A DNA stretch of 64,000 nt, taken from the NCBI GenBank assembly GCA_905221605.1, contig CAJNDS010002621.1:62001-126000 (forward strand), given 5' to 3'. This document shows, one piece after another, positions 21,060 through 30,989 of this stretch. Made by a program: the position numbers and the translations under genes. The DNA is from Symbiodinium natans (Eukaryota > Sar > Dinophyceae > Suessiales > Symbiodiniaceae). Each line of letters opens with the position of its first letter. The stretch's first letter is position 1. The notes beneath the pieces are model-generated. The model had not been told where the DNA came from. It made no database searches and worked only from the letters and a program-made list of their open reading frames with translations.

Positions 21060-21605
21060 CAAACACTATAAGCCCTATCAACCCTGTCAACACCATATAC
21101 TCTGACTCTAAACCACAAGCCCTAAACTAGGGCCTACACCTCAAACCCTAAGCCTCAAACCCCAAACCCAAACCCTAAACCCAAGCCCCAAACCCTTCTT
21201 GACTCCAGGCTCAGCCGGATCCGAACTTACTGGCAATCTGCGGAAAGCCCCAAACCCTAATTAAACCTGAAACCCCAAACCCGGAACCCCAAACCCGAAA
21301 CCCCAAACCCTATCAACCATAAACCCTGCCGCACACCCTAACCCGAAAACCCGCAACCCCAACCCCCAAACCCTAAACCCTCAACCCCAAGCCCCAAACC
21401 CTAAACCCCAAGCCCCAACACCTACACCCCAAGCCAGAAACCCCAAACCCCAAGCTCCAAGCCCCCAAACCGAAACCTCAAACCCCAAGCCCCAAAGCCC
21501 AACCCGAAACCTCAAGCCCTAAACCCTAAACCCTAAACCCTAAACCCTAAACCCTAAACCCTAAACCCTAAAACCTAAACCCTAAACCCCAAACCCTCAA
21601 CCCTC
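21060..21605 (-). repeat. Degenerate telomere-like DNA (CCCCAAA/CCCTAAA/CCAAGCCC)
   Basis: More than 500 bp of loosely periodic 7-mers, with a clean CCCTAAA core at 21516-21570. Looks like an old, decaying tract. No gene seen in it. Confidence 0.85.
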
Positions 21606-21611
21606 AACAAG

Positions 21612-21690
21612 CAAGCCAGCGTCCGCATCGCGGAAGAGGGATGCTAGGCGACTCGAGGCTCCCAAACCCAAACTCTCCATGGTCTCCTAC
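21612..21690 (-). CDS. Possible minus-strand exon
   Basis: After AAAGTAG reads ETMESLGLGASSRLASLFRD. Helical; another minus frame is also open. Confidence 0.35.
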
Positions 21691-21713
21691 TTTGGAGGCT
21701 CATGGGGTGGCGT

Positions 21714-21890
21714 TAGGGTTTAGGGTTTAGGGTTTAGGGTTTAGGGTTTAGGGTTTAGGGTTTAGGGTTTGGGGTTTGGGATTTAGGGTTTAGGGTTTAG
21801 GGTTTAGGGTTTAGGGTTTAGGGTTTGGGGTTTAGGGTTTGGGGTTTGGGGTTTGGGGGTTGGGGTTTGGGGGCTTGGGGTTTGGGGTTG
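21714..21890 (+). repeat. TTTAGGG tract mixed with TTTGGGG
   Basis: About 22 units, the right half mainly TTTGGGG. Confidence 0.95.
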
Positions 21891-21892
21891 AA

Positions 21893-21978
21893 GGGAGGTT
21901 CATGTCATGTGTAGTTATAAGTAGGGGCTACAATACTTCTGACCCTATTTGGGAGCAATGAACCGTCCAAGCAAACTC
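21893..21978. mobile_element. Family C element (diverged)
   Basis: GGAGGTTCATGTCATG, TTATAAGTAGGGGCTA and ATGAACCGTCCAAGC in the expected order. Confidence 0.5.
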
Positions 21979-22117
21979 CTCCGCATGTGGGGCGCCACCT
22001 TTCCTTTTACAAGGCTACCTTGTAGGGTTGGCCTATATATAGGGCTAACTTAACGTGTAGGGCTTCTAGGCCCTAAAACCCGAAACCCTAGACCCGAACC
22101 CGCGTTATAGGGCTTAC

Positions 22118-22198
22118 AGAGCTTCGAGGATTCGGAAGGTCTCGGTCGCAACTATAGACCCTGAGCAAGCCAAACCGGGAAGACCCAGACTCAAAGTC
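22118..22198 (-). CDS. Internal exon with canonical donor
   Basis: Acceptor CCCTGAG, 27 codons starting DFESGSSRFGLLRVYSCDRD, donor TCT|gtaagc. Exact multiple of three. Gene not identified. Confidence 0.5.
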
Positions 22199-22368
22199 CT
22201 CAGGGAGTGAGGGGTTAGGGTTTAGGGTTTAGGGATAGGGTTTCGGGTTTAGGGCATCAAGACCCCTCCCACACGAGCTCAGTACTGTATACAGTAGGAC
22301 TTAGAGGGGTAGGGCTTCGTATGGTTTAGGTTTGTGAGGCTTCTGGGGCTTCGTAGGGCGCATGAGTT

Positions 22369-22919
22369 TTGCACGGGCTGCGGGCTCTTACAGGACTTTT
22401 ACCCGTGCCTGTGCAGCAGCCACGCTCGCAAGCCCCAGCCAAACATGCCTGGGCAGGCGGAAAGGTGCCCAAAAACCTACAGGGCTACCAGCTCCCAGAG
22501 CAAAAGGGGGGGTCAGGGTTCCAAATACCAAAAAATGCCCAACGGTTGCAGTAAGCTCCAGAAAGTTGGAACATGGTTTAAGGACGAGTATATGGTGCTG
22601 GGATTCCCTTTAGTAGCCCTCTTGGAGTATGAGGATAATGATATTCCAACTTGTGGAAGGTTCCTGTAGGGGACCCACAAGTGGCTCAGGAACTAGAACC
22701 CCACGCTAGGCTCGGGTCTGTTGATGTTCTGAACTATGCTTGCAGATCAAGACAGGCGACTACAGTACCGTTGCAAGTCCTTACAAGATCCGAGCTGGAT
22801 CTGTTCATACCATAAAACAGCGGAAGCACGCGCATGCACACGAAGTCTCAGTAGAAGATGTCGGAAGCCTGATGAAGAATGATTCCAGGCCGGCCGCGTG
22901 CGCGCTCCGACAGCTTTGA
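22369..22919 (+). CDS. Unknown gene, terminal exon well supported
   Basis: Terminal exon 22746-22919 follows the acceptor TGCTTGCAG: 57 residues (IKTGDYSTVASPYKIRAGSV, HEVSVEDVGSLMKNDSRP) and TGA at 22917-22919. A likely upstream exon lies in 22369-22554 (KHAWAGGKVPKNLQGYQLPE); two other frames are open there, so its frame is uncertain. Family not recognised. Confidence 0.5.
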
Positions 22920-23045
22920 AGAACTCTGCTCTGAGACCATGAAGATGACGGAAAACCCTAAACCCTAAACCCTAAACCCTCAACCCTAAGCCCGAAAACC
23001 CCGGGGCCAAGCCTCCGTGAGTCTTGTTCGGATTAGGGGTCAAGA

Positions 23046-23232
23046 CTTGGGATGTTCTCCTTATACTAACAGTCCTTTCGACCCTGCGAGCTCTGCCGGG
23101 CTTCACAGCCGTCCACGCAGCCCTCATGAGCACTCGTGCAAATGTCTTTAAATAGGAATTATGATACTTATTATAAGGGGGGGTACTATACTCCCTACTA
23201 CGGACTGTTCGTAGAAGGGGGAACATCCAAGT
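23046..23232. mobile_element. Family A element split by an insert
   Basis: Left arm 23046-23078 (CTTGGGATGTTCTCCTTATA) and right arm 23145-23232 (ending GAAGGGGGAACATCCAAG) are separated by about 65 bp of GC-rich sequence, open as LSTLRALPGFTAVHAALMST. Confidence 0.65.
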
Positions 23233-23265
23233 CAAGACCTATATAGGTTCAACATGCCTGTACAG

Positions 23266-23566
23266 GAACTCTGGCATTTGAGGAAAACTGGCAGTACGCT
23301 GAAATCATGCGGCATATCGGCGCACTTCCTCTCGGCCACAAAGGCTAGACCCAAGAGTAACCTAGGAAGAAAAGGGGTGCCTTTTTTGGGTTCAAAGGGT
23401 TTAGGGTTTAGGGTTTAAAGGGGCGTACTAGGGAACCTCAACCTTAACAAAAAGGGGAATAAGGTCCTACTCTGGGTCCGAAGAAGGGTGGTTGCTGCTC
23501 TTGACAAGATGCCTTGAGCATCGGCTCTGCAGCCACTGGCTCATGGCAAACGTGGCTGCAAGTGCT
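23266..23566 (+). CDS. Two exons of an unknown gene around a family M intron
   Basis: Exon 23266-23343 (TLAFEENWQYAEIMRHIGAL) and exon 23487-23566 (LLLLTRCLEHRLCSHWLMAN) join in phase across intron 23344-23486 (GC-AG), which is a family M element. The intron also carries two TTTAGGG units. The continuation at 23678-23812 is open (DPDVKRDMHSGHGKLHLQHA). Family not recognised. Confidence 0.45.
23345..23485. mobile_element. Family M element
   Basis: CTAGACCCAAGAGTAACCTA on the left, GTCCTACTCTGGGTCCG on the right. Confidence 0.7.
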
Positions 23567-23819
23567 GCAGAACACCCTACACGCCCGAAACCCGAAACCC
23601 TCTACGAAGCCCTAAACCCCAAACCCCAAACCCCAAACCCTAAACCCTAAACCCTAATCCCGTGTAGTACGATAGTTTTGATACGTGCCTTGCTGTGGCA
23701 GGGTGTGGTGTCTGCATGCCTTGATCCAGACGTGAAGCGCGACATGCACAGCGGGCACGGGAAGCTTCACCTTCAGCACGCAGAGCACCTCAACCATAGT
23801 CTGCAGGGTTTAGGGTTTA

Positions 23820-24061
23820 GGGTTTGGGTCATGTGCAACCTCCCATTCGTTCGAAAATGGGCAGCCCCCGCAACTCCACAAGGGACAGTGGATGAATGCT
23901 CCGGCATGAACAGCGAGAGTCATAGCGACAGCAATAGAAAGACGGCATCAGGAACAGCATCGGCGATAGCACTTCACGCAAGAACCCTTCTACACATGTT
24001 TACCATGGCCAGATATCATGACTACACTTCTAGTTTTTCTTGCTGCGGTTGTAGCGACTAA
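23820..24061 (+). CDS. Ser/Ala-rich open frame, doubtful
   Basis: Continuation of a 127-codon frame (23678-24061) through a short TTTAGGG stretch: Ser/Asn-rich middle and a CCGCSD end. May be exon plus intron read-through. Confidence 0.25.
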
Positions 24062-24211
24062 GGTCGTTGATGTCATTGCTATCATGAACTGCCCGATTAG
24101 CTAGGAGCAGGCTTCACGCCCATCCCAAACTGCTCATGTAACATAATTTACTATTAGCTGAAAACGCTCCCGAGACATGAAAGATACCATTCCCTATACT
24201 CCCCTCATAAG

Positions 24212-25934
24212 GAAGAAGACTTCTTCTTGTTCGCGCGTTCTTAAGCAATTAACCTTGGGGACCAAATGAACCCTAAAAGGGTTTATGGTTCATTTACCTT
24301 AATAGGATTAGAGTAGTATAGGGTATATGACCCCAATTTTAGGGTTCATTTGGTCCCCAAGGATTAGTAGTAGTTGGAGAGGAGTCCCTCAGCAAAGTGC
24401 CCAATCGACAAAGCGTCTCGCAAAGCCCAGGATGCTGCAACCTCTCAGGCTTCGGAAGCCTAAGCTTTCTGCCTTTCCGGTTGCTTGCGACCCTGATAAA
24501 AGTCAAAAAATGCCTAGCAACCCTCAAAAACCCTAAACCCTAAACCCTAAACCCTAACCCCTAAGCCCTCAGTCCTAAGCCCTAAGCCCTAAGCCCTAAG
24601 CCCTAAGCCCTAAGCCCTAAGCCCTAAGCCCTAAGCCCTAGGCCCTAGGCCCTAAGCCCTAAGCCCTAAACAACACTTCTTTTAATCAGAGGTTGAAGGC
24701 ACAACTTGTGATCTCGATACTCGAGACCCATGCATGAGCTCACTGGCCTTTCGCCAGAGGGATCTCCGATCCCACGGTTTGCTTCAGCATGGGTACAGGG
24801 AGGTTCATGGGTAGTAAGGTGTAGGGCTTCGGGGGTTAATAGGGTTCAGGGTTCAGGGTTTAGGGTTTAGGGTTTGGGGTTTTAGGGTGTAGGGTTTAGA
24901 GGTAGTTCGAAGAAGGCTTCTAAGCATGGCAACTATACTTAGAACGCTATGGTAGGGTTTAGGGTTTAGGGTTTAGGGTTTAGGGTTTAGGGTTTAGGGT
25001 TTAGGGTTTAGGGTTTAGGGTTTAGGGTTTAGGGTTTAGGGTTTAGGGTTTAGGGGTTAGGGTTTAGGGTTTAGGGTTTAGGGTTTAGGGCTTAGGGCTT
25101 AGGGCTTAGGGCTTAGGGTTTAGGGTTTAGGGTTTAGGGCTGATAACTCTTGCTTAGAAGTACCCATGAACCTCCAAGTAGGTCTTCGCGCTACTCTCGG
25201 GCCTATGGTTACGATTCAAGCGGTTGTGCTCAAAGATGCTCAGGCCTAACCTAAACCCTAAACCCTAAACCCTAAACCCGACACCCTAAACCCTAAGAGA
25301 CTAAACCCTAAACCCTAAACCCTAAACCCTAAACCCTAAACCCGAAACCCGAAACCCGAAATACCCTAAATACCCTAAATACCCTAAATACCCTAAATAC
25401 CCTAAATACCCTAAATACCCTAAATACCCTAAATACCCTAAATACCCTAAATACCCTAAATACCCTAAAAACCCTAAAAACCCTAAAAACCCTAAAAACC
25501 CTAAACCCTAAACCCTAAACCGTAAACCCCTAAAACCTAAACCCTAAACCCTAAACCCTAAACCCTAAACCCTAAACCCTAAACCCTAAACCCTAAACCC
25601 TAAAACCCTAAACCCTAAGAAGAGGGGATAAGGGCCTAGTCTGGGTCCTAGCTTACGTGGTCGATGATGGTCCAAAGCGTAGCTGCGAAGCCGTCTATAA
25701 ATTTTAGCTTGGCTAAGCGAAGGGTTTCTTGGGCCGAAATGAACCCTAAGAGGCTTCATGGTTCATATACCTTAATGGGAATTACAGTAGTATAGACAGT
25801 ATAGGGTAGAGGACTCCAATCTTAGGGTTCACTTGGTCCCCAAGGTTAGGAACATGCTCCGAGGCACTGCGTTCACGACAGCGCAGTCCCACACTCACAA
25901 CGACTTCAAACCCAACAAGCCTTGGAGCCTCTGA
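24212..25934 (+). CDS. 3' part of an unknown gene, six exons
   Basis: Preferred exons: 24212-24244, 24362-24448, 24692-24735, 25182-25243, 25652-25723 and 25845-25934 (TGA 25932-25934). All phases agree; about 128 residues (KRLAKPRMLQPLRLKAQL, LRATLGPMVTIQAVVLKDAQ, AKPSINFSLAKRRVRNML, HTHNDFKPNKPWSL). Introns 1 and 5 are family B elements; the last is flanked by GGTT duplications. The third intron contains a family C element loaded with TTTAGGG; the fourth ends at a family M right end. A second phase-consistent path exists (CDLDTRDPC, CAQRCSAYVVDDG, stop at 25707), so frames are not certain. Family not recognised. Confidence 0.45.
24253..24361. mobile_element. Family B element
   Basis: Arms CCTTGGGGACCAAATGAACC and GGTTCATTTGGTCCCCAAGG are complementary over 20 bp. 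No telomere-like repeat in this copy, so it may be close to the basic unit. Confidence 0.85.
24541..24670 (-). repeat. CCCTAAG variant tract
   Basis: About 15 CCCTAAG units after a few CCCTAAA; a variant that has spread locally. Confidence 0.95.
24793..25181. mobile_element. Family C element loaded with TTTAGGG
   Basis: Left GTACAGGGAGGTTCATGGGT, right GAAGTACCCATGAACCTCCA. The loop holds about 270 bp, mostly TTTAGGG with GGGCTTA variants. Confidence 0.8.
25252..25616 (-). repeat. CCCTAAA tract with an AAATACCCT sub-array
   Basis: 25358-25470 is about 12 units of the 9-mer AAATACCCT, followed by four AAAAACCCT units, embedded in CCCTAAA. Confidence 0.95.
25727..25844. mobile_element. Family B element
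   Basis: TTCTTGGGCCGAAATGAACC on the left, TCACTTGGTCCCCAAG on the right; spliced as a GT-AG intron in the preferred model. Confidence 0.75.
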
Positions 25935-25944
25935 AGCACCGCCA

Positions 25945-26025
25945 GACCCCTAATATGGGTGTCCCTATAAAAATATACTATAATAACCCCCCAAAACCCT
26001 GTTTTGATTATTTCGGCCCCGAAAG
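25945..26025. mobile_element. Family L fragment
   Basis: AAACCCTGTTTTGATTATTT then CGGCCCC corresponds to the inner part of the family L left arm (12386-12412). Confidence 0.5.
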
Positions 26026-26420
26026 TCCGTCTCGTCCTTGCGCTGTGGCATCGCACGGGCATCCGCGCAATGTGATGCAGCTGTCCGGAGCATGAGGAAA
26101 GGAAACCTTGCACTATGCAACTTTGGAAAGCGGGCCTTGCCATTGACCCCGCGCATTGTTGCGGCATCGGCATGCTACCGCCTCCACAAATGCAGGAACC
26201 CAGATCCTCCAAAACCTTAAGTAAGGAATATACCCTAATTCATAGCAATGATCCTTAGTATACAATCGGGTATATTCCCTACTGAAGGGGTTTTGGAAGA
26301 TCTGGGTTCGTGAACCTTAAAACTCCAAGCACCAGAACACCGACACCCCAAAGCCTGGGTCGGTCACTCGCCTTTTTCTCGTACACTCCACAGCCCATCT
26401 ATCTGTCCCTCCTCATATGA
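26026..26420 (+). CDS. Two exons of an unknown gene around a family E intron
   Basis: Exon 26026-26195 is open for 56 codons (LRCGIARASAQCDAAVRSMR, LALCNFGKRALPLTP). Exon 26330-26420 (GRSLAFFSYTPQPIYLSLLI, TGA 26418-26420). Intron 26196-26329 is GA-AG and consists of a family E element. May be the continuation of the gene at 24212-25934. A second frame in the last exon is also open to 26434. Confidence 0.4.
26196..26312. mobile_element. Family E element
   Basis: GAACCCAGATCCTCCAAAAC and GGTTTTGGAAGATCTGGGTT with C are inverted copies. The interior has GGAATATACCCTAATTC and its partner GGGTATATTCCCTAC. Confidence 0.8.
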
Positions 26421-26532
26421 TGCGGAGGAAGTGAAGCCCGTAGAGACACCCACAACCCTAAACCCTAAACCCTAAACCCTAAACCCTAAACCCTAAACCC
26501 TAAACCCTAAACCCTAAACCCTAGACGAGAGC

Positions 26533-26641
26533 CGGCCGGGGACCGTTTAAAGACAAATCGATCTTTCCGTGTGAGGGATCTTGCAGCTGCGGGCGACGAG
26601 GACTCACCCTGCCAACCGACATTCGCATTGTTTCGAGCTTA
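26533..26641 (+). CDS. Possible terminal exon
   Basis: Open frame DRLKTNRSFRVRDLAAAGDE then DSPCQPTFALFRA and TAG at 26639-26641. The minus strand also has an open frame with a gtgagt-like donor. Confidence 0.35.
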
Positions 26642-26739
26642 GGGTTTGGCACGTCCTCTCTGCGAGCTTAGGTTTGAGGGTTTAGGGTTTAGGGTTTACT
26701 AAGGTGGGCTTTAGGGTTTGGGGGTTTACACTGTAAGTA

Positions 26740-26795
26740 CCCCCTGACTGCAAGGAACGTATAAACCCCTGGTGCCAGGCTCCTGATTGGGTAGA
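26740..26795 (+). CDS. Possible exon
   Basis: After CTGCAAG reads ERINPWCQAPDWVDV, then a gtagat donor next to the family M end at 26803. Confidence 0.35.
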
Positions 26796-26802
26796 TGTAC
26801 TA

Positions 26803-27110
26803 GACCCAAGGGTAACCTAGAAACTCTTTAAAGGAGCTTTTTCAGGGAACCTAAACCCTACAAAAAGTGAATAAGGTTTAGGGTTTAGGGTTTAGGGTTT
26901 AGGGTTTAGGGTTTAGGGTTTAGGGTTTAGGGTTTAGGTCTACTGCAACTCCGGGCCCTAGTCTGGGTTCCCCAGCAACCTAGGAGAAAAAAGGGCACCC
27001 TTTTTGGTCTATAGGGGCTCATATGGGATAAGAACCCAATCAAAAAGAGGGTTTAGGGTTTAGGGTTTAGGGTTTAGGGTAAGGGTACTACTGGGCATCC
27101 TAGTAGTATA
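26803..27110. mobile_element. Two tandem family M elements with TTTAGGG
   Basis: ACTAGACCCAAGGGTAACCT opens the first copy. The right end of the first (CTAGTCTGGGT) merges into the left end of the second (CCCAGCAACCTAGGAG). Both carry TTTAGGG inside. Confidence 0.6.
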
Positions 27111-27112
27111 GG

Positions 27113-27211
27113 AGTCTTTTGCGAAATCGCTGCAAGGTCCCAGGAAACGGCGCCCGGCATGCAGAAGCCCTGCCTTCGACGGCCCTCGAAACCACTGGCA
27201 TCGGGCCGCTT
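27113..27211 (+). CDS. Possible exon
   Basis: Two plus-strand frames are open: EIAARSQETAPGMQKPCLRR and RNRCKVPGNGARHAEALPST. Ends at a GCTTAGGG donor. Confidence 0.35.
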
Positions 27212-27391
27212 AGGGTTTAGGGTTTAGGGTTTAGGGTTTAGGGTTTAGGGTTTAGGGTTTAGGGTTTAGGGTTTAGGGTTTAGGGTTTAGGGTTTAGGGT
27301 TTAGGGTTTAGTTTCGGGTTTAGGGTTTAGGGTTTAGGGTTTAGGGTTTAGGGTTTAGGGTTTAGGGTTTAGGGTTTAGGGTTTAGGGTTC
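27205..27391 (+). repeat. TTTAGGG tract
   Basis: About 26 units, one of the longest clean tracts; one TTTCGGG unit at 27313. Confidence 0.95.
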
Positions 27392-27393
27392 AG

Positions 27394-27492
27394 CATCTCT
27401 GGCCCAAGCATTCACTAGTTGAGCAGCTTTCAAGGCCACAGGGGAATACCCACCCGCCCATTGGGTCCCACACCATTAGAAATTTTTTTTAA
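27394..27492 (+). CDS. Terminal exon of an unknown gene
   Basis: After GGGTTCAG: HLWPKHSLVEQLSRPQGNTH, then PPIGSHTIRNFF and TAA at 27490-27492. 33 codons, phase 0. Last exon before the satellite block. Confidence 0.4.
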   Translation, partial: HLWPKHSLVEQLSRPQGNTHPPIGSHTIRNFF

Positions 27493-27585
27493 TCCTCTTC
27501 TCCTCTAGACAGCCGCGTTCCCAGTCCCTCCCTTCGACTCCGCCCGTCAGTATTTTCTGCTGGCAGTCGTTGCATATTCGATCAT

Positions 27586-28766
27586 GACCTTCAGGCCCTG
27601 AAGGGTTTGGGGAAACCCTTCAGGCCCTGAACGGTTCGTGGAAACCCTTCAGGCCCTGAAGGGTTTGGGAAAACCCTTCAGGCCCTGAAGGGTTTGGGGA
27701 AACCCTTCAGGCCCTGAATGGTTCGTGGAAACCCTTCAGGCCCTGAAGGGTTTGGGGAAACCCTTCAGGCCCTGAAGGGTTTGGGAAAACCCTTCAGGCC
27801 CTGAAGGGTTCGGGGAAACCCTTCAGGCCCTGAAGGGTTTGGGGAAACCCTTCAGGCCCTGAACGGTTCGTGGAAACCCTTCAGGCCCTGAAGGATTTGG
27901 GGAAATCCTTCAGGCCCTGAAGGGTTTGGGAAAACCCTTCAGGCCCTGAAGGGTTTGGGGAAATCCTTCTGGCCCTGAAGGGTTTGGGAAAACCCTTCAG
28001 GCCCTGAAGGGTTTGGGGAAACCCTTCAGGCCCTGAATGGTTCGTGGAAACCCTTCAGGCCCTGAAGGGTTTGGGGAAACCCTTCAGGCCCTGAAGGGTT
28101 TGGGAAAACCCTTCAGGCCCTGAAGGGTTCGGGGAAACCCTTCAGGCCCTGAAGGGTTTGGGGAAACCCTTCAGGCCCTGAAGGATTTGGGAAAACCCTT
28201 CAGGCCCTGAAGGGTTCGGGGAAACCCTTCAGGCCCTGAAGGGTTTGGGGAGACCCTTCAGGCCCTGAAGGATTCGTGCAAAGCCTTCAGGCCCTGAAGG
28301 GTTTGAGGAAACCCTTCAGGCCCCCAAACCCTTCAGGCCCTGAAGGGTTCGGGGAAACCCTTCAGGCCCTGAAGGGTTTGGGGAAACCCTTCAGGCCCTG
28401 AATGGTTCGGTGGAAACCCTTCAGGCCCTGAAGGGTTTGGGGAAACCCTTCAGGCCCTGAAGGGTTTGGGAAAACCCTTCAGGCCCTGAAGGGTTCGGGG
28501 AAACCCTTCAGGCCCTGAAGGGTTTGGGGAAACCCTTCAGCCCCTGAACGGTTCGTGGAAACCCTTCAGGCCCTGAAGGGTTTGGGGAAACCCTTCAGGC
28601 CCTGAAGGGTTTGGGAAAACCCTTCAGGCTTTGGGAAAACCCTTCAGGTCCTGAAGGGTTCGGGGAAACCCTTCAGGCCCTGAAGGGTTTGGGGAAACCC
28701 TTCAGGCCCTGAAGGGTTCGTGGAAACCCTTCAGGCCCTGAAGGGTTTGGGAAAACCCTTCAGCTC
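27586..28766. repeat. Palindromic 29-bp satellite
   Basis: About 40 units; each contains AACCCTTCAGG then CCCTGAAGGGTT, which is self-complementary apart from the centre base. Units are separated by TGGGGA/TGGGAA/CGTGGA spacers. A short gap near 28325 and 28630 shows deletions. No coding capacity. Confidence 0.97.
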
Positions 28767-28789
28767 CTACTTATAATAATTTAAACCTT

Positions 28790-30480
28790 AGTGTGGAACC
28801 AAAATCGGACCCCCCAGTGGAAAACCTGAACCCTGGCCCCTCGAGCCCGTGAAAAAAAACAGTGAAAAACCTGATCCCTGGGGCCCCGACGCCCGTGAAC
28901 CTCGTGCCTCGAGGCCTTAACCAGTGAAAAACCTGAACCCTGGGGCCCCGACGCCAGTGAAAAACCTGAACCCTGGGCCTTGGAGCCCGTGAAAAAAAAG
29001 AGGGTTAAAATCACTGAAACACCCTGAGAAACGTTGAAAAACCTTAAAAAACACTGAAAAACTCTGAAAAACCTTGAAAAACCTTGAAAAAACGTTAAAT
29101 CCTGAAACCGGTGAAGTTTGGTTTTGGTCCAAAAATCCAGAAAACGAGAGGCCACCCAAAACCGTCGATTTCAGTACTAAAAAATCGCATGTTTAACTGC
29201 GACCCGGGCCGATCCTGGGATCCCCTTCATTTGGGGACCCTAGGGACCCGACCCCGTGAAAATCCTAAACCCTGGGGCCCCGACCCCCTGAAAGATCCTC
29301 AACCCTCTCCTACTTATAATAATTTAAATGTTAAGCACATTCGTGGTTTTGCACCCGCCCCCGCCCGTGAAAATCCTAAACCCTGGCCCCCCCCGGACCC
29401 CCAGTGAAAAACCCGAACCCTGGCCCCTCGAGCCCGTGAAAAAACAACCAGTGAAAAGCCTGCAACCCTGGGGCCCCGACGCCCGAGAAAACCTTGAGTT
29501 CGATGTTCGAGGGCGGGTTGGGGAAAATTCAGGTCCTTACTAGGTCTCCCAAGCCAGTGAAAAACCGAACCCTGGCCCCTCGACGCCAGTGAAAAACCCG
29601 AACCCTGGCCCCTCGAGCCCGTGAAAAAAAAAAACCAGTGAAAATCCTGAACCCTGGCCCCTCGAGCCCGTGAAAAAAAAAAACACGAAAACCTGAACCC
29701 CGGAGCCCCCAAGCCTACGAAGAAACTGAACCATCGGTGGAAAACATAGAAAACCAGTGAAAAACCTGAACCCTGGCCCTTCGAGAGGCCAGTGAAAATC
29801 CTGAACCCTGGCCCCTCCAGCCCGTGAAAAAAAAAACAGTGAAAAACTTGAACCCTGGAGCCCCCACGCCTACGAAAAAGCTAAACAACCAGTGGAAAAC
29901 CTGAAAAGCCAGTGAAAAACCTGAACCCCGGCCCTTCGAGAGGCCAGTGAAAAACCTGAACCCTGGCCCCTCCGGCCCGTGAAAAAAAAACAGTGAAAAA
30001 CTTGAGCCCTGGAGCCCCCACGCCTACGAAAAAGCTAAACAACCAGTGGAAAAGCTTCGGAGACCTGGTAGGAACCTGAATGTTCCCCAACCCTCCCTCG
30101 AACAACACCTTCACTCCAGCAAAAACCCGCACCAGTGAAAAACCTGAACCCTGGCCCTTCGAGGGGCCAGTGAAAATCCTGAACCCTGGCCCCTCCAGCC
30201 CGTGAAAAAAAACAGTGAAAAACTTGAACCCTGGAGCCCCCACGCCTACGAAAAAGCTAAACAACCAGTGGAAAACCTGAAAAGCCAGTGAAAAACCTGA
30301 ACCCTGGCCCTTCGAGGGGCCAGTGAAAATCCTGAACCCTGGCCCCTCCAGCCCGTGAAAAAAAAACAGTGAAAAACTTGAACCCTGGAGCCCCACGCCT
30401 ACGAAAAAGCTAAACAACGAGTGGACAACCTGAAAAACCAATGAAAAACACTTCGATGAAAAACGTTGAGAAACCTGAAC
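28790..30480. repeat. Irregular repeat of GTGAAAAACCTGAACCCTGG modules
   Basis: Dozens of copies of CAGTGAAAAACCTGAACCC followed by GGCCCCTCGAGCCCGTG or GGGGCCCCGACGCC, mixed with a longer unit (ACGCCTACGAAAAAGCTAAA). Long open frames on the minus strand (for example 29881-30885) are low-complexity products of the repeat, rich in Gly/Phe; I do not call them genes. Confidence 0.9.
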
Positions 30481-30494
30481 CCTGGCCCGTCGAG

Positions 30495-30935
30495 GCCGGC
30501 TTGTGCCCAAATCCACGAAGGTTTGTGCCCAAATCCACGAAGGTTTGTGCCCAAATCCACGAAGGTTTGTGCCCAAATCCACGAAGGTTTGTGCCCAAAT
30601 CCACGAAGGTTTGTGCCCAAATCCACGAAGGTTTGTGCCCAAATCCACGAAGCCTCGAACCTTTATAATGTTCATGGCCTTCGTGGATTTGGGCACAAAC
30701 CTTCGTGGATTTGGGCACAAACCTTCGTGGATTTGGGCACAAACCTTCGTGGATTTGGGCACAAATCCCGTGAAAAACCTGAACCCTGGCCCCCCGACGC
30801 CGGCGAAAAGCGTTGAAAAACCTGAACCCTGGCCCTTCGAGGCCGGCTTGTGCCCAAATCCACGAAGGTTTGTGCCCAAATCCACGAAGGTTTGTGCCCA
30901 AATCCACGAAGGTTGTGCCCAAATCCACGAAGGGG
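30495..30935. repeat. 22-bp array in inverted blocks
   Basis: GTTTGTGCCCAAATCCACGA with AG repeats: about seven copies forward (30499-30652), about four inverted (30680-30766), then about four forward again (30847-30930). Blocks could fold into long hairpins. Frames through it on both strands are repeat artefacts. Confidence 0.95.
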
Positions 30936-30989
30936 TTTAACATTTAAATATATATAGTAGGAGAGGTTTAGGGTTTAGGGTTTAAGAGA

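Noticed and set aside
27586-28766. CRISPR-like array (regular palindromic repeats)
   Set aside because: Spacers are only about 6 bp and nearly identical, the context is eukaryotic and no cas-like gene is present.
29881-30943. Minus-strand 334-codon frame and neighbours (Gly/Phe-rich)
   Set aside because: Pure products of the 28.8-30.5 kb and 22-bp repeats, with equally long frames on the opposite strand.
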